DNA from: Amycolatopsis japonica
GTDB taxonomy: Bacteria > Actinomycetota > Actinomycetes > Mycobacteriales > Pseudonocardiaceae
Direction: 5' to 3'
Assembly (NCBI RefSeq): GCF_000732925.1
Contig: NZ_CP008953.1
Location: 1,426,001-1,490,000, forward strand
Length of the DNA: 64,000 bases
Shown: positions 57,745 through 64,000 of the stretch, one piece after another
How the letters are laid out: each line of letters opens with the position of its first letter
Position numbering within the stretch: position 1 is the stretch's first letter
Translations under genes and position numbers: made by a program
The notes under the pieces: generated by a model
Told to the model about the DNA's origin: nothing
The model's database searches: none
The model's input: only the letters and a program-made list of their open reading frames with translations

Positions 57745-59146
57745 CGAGAAGTCGGCTCTTCATCGAGGCGGCAGGAGCTTGTCCGCCTACTTGTCCAGCT
57801 TCCTTTCCGCCTTCCTCTCCGGGGACCTACTAGAGCGGAAAGGGCAGGGAACCTGCTTGTCGCAGCACAGGTACGTCGGTACCCCTTCCTCTGTGCCCCC
57901 CAACTTCGGTGCCAGCAGGCATCTGAACAGTCTGTCGGGTGGGTGGTCGGCTTCCGTATGTTTGGATTCGGCGGTCACGTTGGGCACGATGGTTGCGTTC
58001 GCATGCCAAGGGCTTCCCGACATCCGAAGTATTCTTCCGCCCCGCCGGCCACCGGCCGGCGGGGCGGCTTGCTGGTCGTCGTGTTGTCCTGCCCACATGA
58101 CTGTCTACTATGGACAAAAGGTCGTTGCTTGAGATAGGGGACGACGCTTAGCGGCCGCTAAGTGCTCACTGCGGCCAGCTAAGCGCGCCTAAGGCGCCCC
58201 CGGAGGCTCGGCTGGACGCTAACGGGACTCTGCCTAGCTCACGGGTACAGGGCTTGACGTAGGCCCGAACCTAAACGAGTCCAGTTTGGGCCCGGACACT
58301 GATCGAGGCGAGACGCTTAAGCGCGTGTCGCCCGGCAGTTTCCTCCGGCTGCATCGGCTCATGGCGCCCGGGGCCGGGCATCTCGCGCTGCCCCAATCGA
58401 GTGATGTTGAATCTGCGCATTCCGCCTTTGACCTGCGCTTTTAGGCCAAAGTGCAAACGTCGAAGTACGGGGCATCTTGCATAGCCCCGTACGGGGTGCT
58501 TATATATGTGACGTACCGCCGAGAGCGAGGCAGGAGAGGTTCTCCGGCTGACGCAAGAGCAGTACCCCGCATCACTGTTGATCTTTCAAAATCGCATGCA
58601 CTGCGAGCCGCCCCCTGGGCTTAGATCACCGTTCTCTCGAACGGAAACCGCTTGCTGGTCAAGATGGGGAATGAAGTCCTGCCGTGTCACGTAACGCGCT
58701 TAAGTCGCGTGACGTGGGACCTAATTCCAGCTAACCGCAAGGGAAGGGGCGTCATCATCGCGCATTCCGGCCGGACCATTGTCCGGTGAGGAACGAAAAC
58801 CCGCGGTGATGCCTCGCAGTGTAGCGCTCAAGCGCGCTTAATGCGGTTTAGGTGCTTGACACATACATAGTGAGCTTAGCTTTCAAAGGCACGCGTCCGC
58901 AGTTGTTGACCGGATGCGCAAAAACGTTTAGCGGGTCGCCTCCGCGCGGACTGGGTCGTCGACTTGTCCGACCTATATCCAAATGTGGCCATTGAAAGCG
59001 CGGTGCCTTCCCTTGGTAGACGGCTCACGTGTCGGGCAGTGACAGTGCTTGACGTGCATTTGGAAGAGATGAGCGAATCGTACGCACGGCTACTTTGCAA
59101 AACCTTAGACAGATGCAGCGTAAGCATGACGCCAAGTTTTCTTTCG
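57745..59146. other. Non-coding, palindrome-rich lower-GC region
   Basis: No convincing gene is present in this 1.4 kb. It contains a terminator-like hairpin at 58037-58067 and a set of palindromes centred on CTTA/TAAG: CTTAGCGGCCGCTAAG (58147-58162), CGCTTAAGCG (58314-58323), CACGTAACGCG-CTTAAG-T-CGCGTGACGTG (58688-58716) and AAGCGCGCTT (58830-58839). CCGTTC-TCTC-GAACGG lies at 58629-58644. The density suggests a replication, transfer or regulatory region of a mobile element. Confidence 0.6.
58037..58067. terminator. Perfect 14-bp GC hairpin
   Basis: CCGCCCCGCCGGCC and GGCCGGCGGGGCGG pair perfectly around ACC and are followed by CTTGCTGGT. It lies about 290 bases after the gene ending at 57744 and may end that transcript. 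Confidence 0.65.
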
Positions 59147-59235
59147 GCACCTTAAACCCGGGTTCTCCGGGGGCCTTCTGCTAGGAAGCCTCAGTCTCTA
59201 AGGGCTGCTGACCGGTTCAATTCCGGAGAAGGTGC
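59147..59235 (+). ncRNA. tRNA-like cloverleaf, resembling class II tRNA-Ser(GCU)
   Basis: GCACCTT (59147-59153) pairs with AAGGTGC (59229-59235) as an acceptor stem. CCCGG-GTTCT-CCGGG forms a D-arm-like hairpin. The loop CTGCTAG (59178-59184) with flanking GCCTT/GAAGC has one mismatch and one wobble pair and shows a GCT anticodon in the right place. A long variable arm (TCAG...CTGA) follows, then CCGG-TTCAATT-CCGG as T-arm. The length of 89 fits class II tRNAs. The D-loop lacks GG, position 8 is not U and CCA is not encoded, so it may be degenerate or only tRNA-like. Confidence 0.4.
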
Positions 59236-59271
59236 AGAGTGAATATCCGTAACCGAATTAGGGGTTGATGC

Positions 59272-60468
59272 ATGATGTTCGTCAAGCACTCGAAGCGCAC
59301 CTTGCGCAGTGGCTGTAAAAAGTGTGGAAAAAAGGCGCTCTACTGGGCGCATGACACGGCGCAGGCGGGCGGAAACTACTGTGACGAATGCAAAACTTCC
59401 GGCAAGTGGGTGCTGATCGATAACTTGGGATCACTGCATAAATGCGGTGAAGACAACCCGGTGGACCCGGGCCACGTGGAAGATAACCTGCCGAAGAATA
59501 CCGATGAAAAAGGTGCTGATCGCATGATCGAAGCGGCGACGAATACGGAAAATCAGGCGCAGTCGCCGACCGGCAATGGCGACGCCTTTGCGGCGTTTCA
59601 ATCGTTGATTGCAAGCCTTGCTCCCAAAGTTGACAGGGGCGAGGTCGCCGCAATGATTAAGCATGAGCTCGCCAACGTCGTTGTGCCAACGCGTACCGTT
59701 GTCGAACGTGTCAGTGGCGACCGTAAAATTGTTGCCAACTCGCATGAGAAGCTGGCCGACGTCACCACCGACTTGCTTGCCGGTGAGCATGTTCTCATGG
59801 TCGGCCCTGCCGGTACTGGTAAAAGCACAATTGCCGAGCAGGCGGCCGAGAGTCTCGATATCCCCTACTACTCAATCAGTCTTTCTCCGATGACTCCCGC
59901 GTCGCAGATTCTCGGCTATATGCAGGCTGAGGGAGAGTATGTCAGGTCACTTTTCCGCGAAGCGTACGAAAACGGTGGTGTCTTCCACTTCGACGAATTT
60001 GATAATGGTCACCCTAGTGTCCTAGCAGTGATCAATGCGGCATTGGCTAACGGTGCGATGGCATTTCCCGATCAAATGGTCAAGCGGCACGTAGACTTCC
60101 GCTGTGTCGCCTCGGCCAACACGTACGGTCAAGGTCCAGACCGATCCTACGTCGGGCGACAGCAGATCGACGCTGCAACACTTGACCGATTTTCGGTCGA
60201 GAATATCGGGGTAGACGAAGCACTTGAGCATTCGCTTTGCAGTGCTACCGGCCTCGGTAAAGACGACGTCTCCCAGGTTCTGGACTACATTCGACGCCTT
60301 CGAAAGCGCGCCGAAGAACGCGCCATGACAGTCGTCATCTCGCCACGTGCAAGTGTCGGAATGTGCCGTCTATTGGCCGCTGGCAAGACTTGGGATGCGG
60401 CCGTGGAAGCACGTGTGCACCGGGGCATGGGGGATAAAGACTGGAAAAAACTCTGCGATATCTACTGA
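59272..60468 (+). CDS. MoxR/CobS-type AAA ATPase with N-terminal zinc ribbon
   Basis: This 398-residue protein has AGGGG before ATG 59272. A zinc ribbon opens it (GCKKCGKKALYW and GNYCDECKTS). The AAA domain has Walker A MVGPAGTGKSTIAEQAAESL near residue 183, Walker B GGVFHFDEFDNGHPSVLAVI, sensor SANTYGQG and an Arg-finger region AATLDRFSVENIGVDEALEH. This matches the CobS/MoxR group, which remodels protein partners, often ones with a VWA domain. GC content is clearly lower than in the rest of the window, as expected of phage or plasmid genes. Confidence 0.85.
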   Translation: MMFVKHSKRTLRSGCKKCGKKALYWAHDTAQAGGNYCDECKTSGKWVLIDNLGSLHKCGEDNPVDPGHVEDNLPKNTDEKGADRMIEAATNTENQAQSPTGNGDAFAAFQSLIASLAPKVDRGEVAAMIKHELANVVVPTRTVVERVSGDRKIVANSHEKLADVTTDLLAGEHVLMVGPAGTGKSTIAEQAAESLDIPYYSISLSPMTPASQILGYMQAEGEYVRSLFREAYENGGVFHFDEFDNGHPSVLAVINAALANGAMAFPDQMVKRHVDFRCVASANTYGQGPDRSYVGRQQIDAATLDRFSVENIGVDEALEHSLCSATGLGKDDVSQVLDYIRRLRKRAEERAMTVVISPRASVGMCRLLAAGKTWDAAVEARVHRGMGDKDWKKLCDIY

Positions 60469-60540
60469 CGGCATCCATTTTGCAGGTGTACTACTCCGCT
60501 TTGCGTGTCGAATCGGATTGCATTTGAAAGGTTGGGTCAA

Positions 60541-61389
60541 GTGGAAGTAAATGAAACGCCTAGCGAAGTCGAGCTTGTATTCGGATCGGTGGGCGAAATG
60601 GCCGAGTTCTCGCAAAGGAATATGCACTTCTATGATCGCCTTCTGCGCAAGGAATGGCATGGGGTTGACACGCATGCCGAGGCTCGCAAACTGGCGGCCG
60701 AAGGTTGGATTGCGGAGGCTGAGCTGGCAATGGAAGTCGCCAGCGAGGCAGTCGAGTTGGTGCGGCGAAAGCACAAGCTGACCGGTTTTCGGCCAGTCTG
60801 GGAGGTAAGTGGTTGTGAGATAGATGTAGCGCGCTACCTGGCAGGAGAACCCGAGAATATGATCGACTACGAAATTGTTCCGACATCGCGCTCGGGGCGG
60901 GTAATCGTGCTCTGCGCATCGGTTGCCTACAGTACGGCCGTATCGCCGGAAACCATCAAAAAGCGTGGCCATGGCATCGCAGCGCTTACCTTTGCGCTTT
61001 CGGCGCTTGGGTTCGCGACGGAGCTATGGGCGGACATGAGCTTTGGGGACGCTAAGAAAGGCTCGAAGTTGTTCGGGCGGATTCGCGTGCAAGTAAAAGG
61101 GGTCAACGATTCGCTAGACCCGGCGCTTATTATGTTCGGCTTCTCGCATCCGGCCATGCTTCGAGCCCTCGGGTTGCCCGTAATGCACGAGATGCCTTCT
61201 CGTTTTCATCGGCCGATCGACATAGGTGGCCATTACGGCTACCCCGTTGACCCTGATCAAAATCTTCCCGATGGAACTATCTATCTGCCCTGTGTCATGG
61301 CCCCGCGGGACGTTCCTGAAGTCAGGGAAATTCTTGTCGGCAATCTCCAGCAGTTAGGCATATTGGAAGGTGGTTTCGATCTGCCCTGA
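60541..61389 (+). CDS. Probable partner of the AAA ATPase, VWA-like
   Basis: GTG 60541 has GAAAGG 9 bases upstream; GTG 60505 would extend it by 12. The 282-residue protein has helical N-terminal features (EAELAMEVASEAVELVRRKH). Its middle, RVIVLCASVAYSTAVSPETI then HGIAALTFALSALGFATELW, has the strand-helix-strand feel of a von Willebrand A domain. The MIDAS pattern DxSxS is not present. MoxR-type ATPases typically pair with VWA proteins, so a degenerate VWA partner is plausible, but this is inference. Codon usage matches the ATPase gene. Confidence 0.6.
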   Translation: MEVNETPSEVELVFGSVGEMAEFSQRNMHFYDRLLRKEWHGVDTHAEARKLAAEGWIAEAELAMEVASEAVELVRRKHKLTGFRPVWEVSGCEIDVARYLAGEPENMIDYEIVPTSRSGRVIVLCASVAYSTAVSPETIKKRGHGIAALTFALSALGFATELWADMSFGDAKKGSKLFGRIRVQVKGVNDSLDPALIMFGFSHPAMLRALGLPVMHEMPSRFHRPIDIGGHYGYPVDPDQNLPDGTIYLPCVMAPRDVPEVREILVGNLQQLGILEGGFDLP

Positions 61390-61525
61390 ACCATATGCGT
61401 CCCACGTCGTTCTGAATTTTGTGTTTGTGGTGGTACGTGTTATTTCGGTGTCGCGTGGCTCTGCCTCGCGACACCGTGACCACACGGCCCGACCTTGATC
61501 GTTCGGCAAATGAAAGAAGCCTAAC

Positions 61526-63094
61526 GTGGTTAACCTAGGTAATATTGCTACGGCTATTGCATGTGAGTTGGGTGAGGAATGGCATGTCGAGTCAGGTCAG
61601 AGGTTTGACGGCCGAGATGTCTACCTGCGAGGCGCTGACGACGTGCGTATACGAGTCGCTACGGAGCACTACAAGAAATATGGCAATAACAGATTCTTCG
61701 TGTCGGAAGCGGTTTGCGGTGACTTGGGCAAGTTTGTACAGCATGACCGAGTGATCAGCGTTGCCAGAGACCGTGATATTAGGGAGATCGCGTGCGAGAT
61801 CCGGCGACGTCTGCTGCCCGGAGTAGGAGAAGCGATCGCCAGGGCTCGCGTCGACAAAGCCGAGAGCGACATCCGGGACGCTGAGCATCAGCAAACCTGT
61901 GAAGCGATGGCGAGTGCGCTCAATGGCGCGACCTATCGCCATGATCCGAACAAGGTCCACTTCGGTTCATACGGTGATGGTGTCAACGGCACGGTCGAGA
62001 TTCGCAAGTTCGGTGACCATGTCAGATTCGAAATAGCCGTGCCAAAGAAGCTCGCCCCAGCGATGGCCGAAAATATTTCCTCATTGGGCAAAGTAGATGT
62101 TTCGGAAGGAAGTGAACCTCAGATGGCTCCGGAAGTAGAGAGTGAACGGGAAACCCCTGATCAGGTTCTGACGGAAGACGCGAACGATGGAAAAGAGAAG
62201 CGGTCGAAGCTTACCCCAGAAGAACGCAAGGAGAGGCACGACGCACTGAGCAGAAAACTTTCCGACGGCATCGCCGAGCTGGCAGAGGACGACGGCCGAT
62301 GGGAAGAGTTCCTCCGGGCGGCACAGGGCTTCGCGGCCACCTGGAGCTTCAACAACATCATGTTGATCCTGTTGCAAGCGGCGGAGCGAGGGTTCACACC
62401 GTCGATAATGAAAACGTCCAGGGCATGGAACAAGCTCGGGCGCAAGATCAAGGCAGGCGAGAAGGCCCTCTACATCTTCGAACCGATGAAATACCGTCTT
62501 TCGCTGGAAGAGGCTCAGAAGGAAGGAAAGAAGGGGTTCGGCAGTGACGGTAAGCCGCGGATGGCTATCCGTGGCGTTCGGCCTTCACCTCGCTTCGACG
62601 TCAGTCAGACTGAGGGCGAGCCGCTCCCCGAAGACCTGGCAAGTCGTGCTCTCGTCACCGACGACGAGATCGCGGAAGTCTGGGAGGCGGTCGCCGCTGA
62701 GATCCGGGGGTCTGGCTACGACGTGGTAGGCGGACCACCCGATGACGTGGACAGCTACACGGATCCGGAAGCCCTTGAGGTTTGGGTCTGCGACACCCTG
62801 GACGACAAAGCGGCAATCACGGCCGCACTCCGCGAGCTGGCGCACATCCGGCTCGATCACTTGGACGACGCAGACGAGTATCGGCAACACCGCGAACGGA
62901 TGGATCGTGAAGCGTCAGCGGTAGCGATCATCGCAGCAGGTGCCCTAGGCCTGAACACCTCGCCGCATCAACAACCTGCTCTCGCTGACTGGCTGGAAGG
63001 TGATGCCGAGTTGCTCGCCGAAACCGCCGAGCGAGTAACGACCGCAGCGCAGGAAATCATCCGGGCACTCCAGGAGCCCGCCGTACCCGTGTAG
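61526..63094 (+). CDS. ArdC-type antirestriction protein with metallopeptidase-like domain
   Basis: GTG 61526 has AAAGAAG upstream. The 522-residue protein has an N-terminal region of unknown type (1-190) and a Glu-rich linker. An ArdC N-terminal single-strand DNA-binding domain spans about 235-330 (EFLRAAQGFAATWSFNNIML, SRAWNKLGRKIKAGEKALYI, FEPM). The C-terminal peptidase-like region has AALRELAHIRLDHLDD, where the first His of HExxH is Arg, so proteolysis is doubtful. ArdC proteins protect incoming plasmid DNA. This supports a mobile origin for the segment. Confidence 0.8.
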   Translation: MVNLGNIATAIACELGEEWHVESGQRFDGRDVYLRGADDVRIRVATEHYKKYGNNRFFVSEAVCGDLGKFVQHDRVISVARDRDIREIACEIRRRLLPGVGEAIARARVDKAESDIRDAEHQQTCEAMASALNGATYRHDPNKVHFGSYGDGVNGTVEIRKFGDHVRFEIAVPKKLAPAMAENISSLGKVDVSEGSEPQMAPEVESERETPDQVLTEDANDGKEKRSKLTPEERKERHDALSRKLSDGIAELAEDDGRWEEFLRAAQGFAATWSFNNIMLILLQAAERGFTPSIMKTSRAWNKLGRKIKAGEKALYIFEPMKYRLSLEEAQKEGKKGFGSDGKPRMAIRGVRPSPRFDVSQTEGEPLPEDLASRALVTDDEIAEVWEAVAAEIRGSGYDVVGGPPDDVDSYTDPEALEVWVCDTLDDKAAITAALRELAHIRLDHLDDADEYRQHRERMDREASAVAIIAAGALGLNTSPHQQPALADWLEGDAELLAETAERVTTAAQEIIRALQEPAVPV

Positions 63095-63236
63095 GGGCAA
63101 TGCTCGGAGGCCGGAGTCTCCGTCCAACCCGTAGAAGACAGTCAGGCCCCGCATGCCGAAGGCCGTGCCGCTAGCGGTCGCGCACATCTTTGGATGCGCG
63201 CGCGCCGTGGCCACACGGAACACGGAGGAGATACCA

Positions 63237-63779
63237 ATGGACGACATGACACATGCAGAACGACAGGGTACGACGCCCCGAGATCGACAAGATCCGGTCG
63301 GGTTCCGGCTGGCCGCGCCGGCGACCGTCGACGGGTTCACGGTGGTCGAGGTCGCGTTCTTCACTCCTGGGGGTTCAGGGTCCAACGCCTCAGCGTTGGC
63401 CGTGACCCGCCGGAGCACGAACTACAGCACGCACGTCTTGCTGTACGACGAGAGCCGGGATGCATGGTCGCTCGAGGTCGGGCACTACGACTTCGCCACG
63501 CTGCCGCTGGCCCAGGAAGACCTCGCCGCACGGGGCAACATCGCCCTCGGAGGCGCCGTCGCGCCGATCGAGGTCAAGGAAATGCAGGACGTAACCCACC
63601 TGCCGTCGACGGGGACACGCGAGCTGATCGTGGAGTGGGTCCGAGAGCATCAGGGTAAGACCCCGGCAGAGATCGCCGCAGGACTTGGGCTCGGACGAGA
63701 CCAGGTCCGGCAAGCATGCCGAAGGATGGTGCGCGATGGCCAGCTGCGAAGCACGCCCGGAGGCACCTACTACCCCTGA
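63237..63779 (+). CDS. Hypothetical protein with C-terminal winged helix
   Basis: ATG 63237 follows GGAGGAG by 6 bases. Of 180 residues, the C-terminal 55 (TRELIVEWVREHQGKTPAEI, AAGLGLGRDQVRQACRRMVR, DGQLRSTPGGTYYP) form a winged helix. The N-terminal part is a beta-rich domain (PATVDGFTVVEVAFFTPGGS, THVLLYDESRDAWSLEVGHY). A DNA-binding role is likely. It is similar in layout to accessory genes on actinomycete integrative elements. I know no specific family. Confidence 0.7.
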   Translation: MDDMTHAERQGTTPRDRQDPVGFRLAAPATVDGFTVVEVAFFTPGGSGSNASALAVTRRSTNYSTHVLLYDESRDAWSLEVGHYDFATLPLAQEDLAARGNIALGGAVAPIEVKEMQDVTHLPSTGTRELIVEWVREHQGKTPAEIAAGLGLGRDQVRQACRRMVRDGQLRSTPGGTYYP

Positions 63780-63885
63780 CCGGCTACGGTGTCACCCGAG
63801 GCTCGCTGAACAGGCGGAACGGCGGATTACTCCGGCCACAGCGATCGGACTGCCGCGAACGCGCGGTGACACGGAAGTGCAGGTG

Positions 63886-64000
63886 ATGACGCAGGTGGAG
63901 CCGCTGGAGGTAACGCCGGAGGTTCAGACGGTCATCGATGCCTGCCGAGAGTTCATCACCGGAGGCGGGGGCTCCTCGATCGAGGCGCTCTACGGTGGCA
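63886..64000 (+). CDS. Start of a gene cut by the window end
   Basis: ATG 63886 with GGAAG upstream opens a frame that continues to the end without a stop: MTQVEPLEVTPEVQTVIDAC, then REFITGGGGSSIEALYGG. Only 38 residues are visible, so the product cannot be named. A GTG directly before the ATG is an alternative start. Confidence 0.5.
   Translation, partial: MTQVEPLEVTPEVQTVIDACREFITGGGGSSIEALYGG

Noticed and set aside
58271..58456. 61-codon minus-strand frame in the palindrome region
   Set aside because: It crosses the CGCTTAAGCG palindrome and shows no codon bias or motif.
58876..59155. Opposing short frames at 58876-59127 (minus) and 58964-59155 (plus)
   Set aside because: They overlap each other, lack ribosome sites, and neither reads as a recognisable protein.

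Overview
The window is high-GC actinomycete DNA (GC-ending codons, many GTG/TTG starts, 1-4 nt ATGA/GTGA gene overlaps, mycothiol-era arsenic genes, a Tad pilus locus with a LysM-BTAD protein). The gene content fits a member of the Pseudonocardiales such as Amycolatopsis, but no rRNA or standard tRNA is present to settle that. All calls come from reading the sequence; no database search was run.

Layout. (1) 1-5981: a membrane-anchored pentapeptide-repeat protein cut by the window edge, a small hypothetical protein, the error-prone polymerase DnaE2 and a GNAT acetyltransferase. (2) 6170-27431: a 21 kb metal(loid)-resistance island with five ArsR-family regulators. It holds cadC-cadA, a ZIP-like remnant, a DUF169 protein, an ArsR-linked peptide export cassette (small membrane protein, C39-peptidase ABC transporter, two Cys-rich double-glycine peptides), a thioredoxin-like/MerB fusion divergent from merR, an arsR-dinB operon divergent from arsC-arsC-acr3-arsO, an arsR divergent from two tiny Cys-rich proteins plus an M28-like peptidase, a TauE/SafE permease, and a flavoprotein / frameshifted MFS / second ArsO-like set divergent from an ArsR-ArsN fusion. 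(3) 27476-39453: regulators (DUF5753-type XRE, a multi-HTH protein, ECF sigma, XRE-TPR), a graspetide cluster (precursor, ATP-grasp ligase, PIMT-like methyltransferase) next to a secreted trypsin-like protease, small hypothetical genes and two Nudix-type proteins. (4) 39702-42778: an MFS-GGDEF fusion facing an HxlR regulator. (5) 43223-57744: a Tad/Flp pilus operon from prepilin peptidase through CpaB/E/F, TadB/C, pilin, three TadE/G-like proteins and a LysM-BTAD regulator. (6) 57745-64000: a lower-GC, probably mobile segment with a palindrome-rich non-coding region, a tRNA-like cloverleaf, a MoxR/CobS-type AAA ATPase with a partner, an ArdC-type antirestriction protein and two further genes, the last cut by the window end.

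How it fits together: arsenate is reduced (two ArsC), arsenite exported (Acr3), organoarsenicals handled (ArsO-like enzymes, ArsN), organomercury cleaved (MerB) and Cd/Zn/Pb exported (CadA). The most novel-looking parts are the ArsR-linked exporter with two Cys-rich peptides, each followed by a covarying hairpin, and the arsR-divergent operon of two tiny Cys-rich proteins with a peptidase-like protein that lacks one zinc ligand. Both suggest secreted or cytosolic thiol peptides as an unrecognised arm of metalloid defence; that functional reading is inference.
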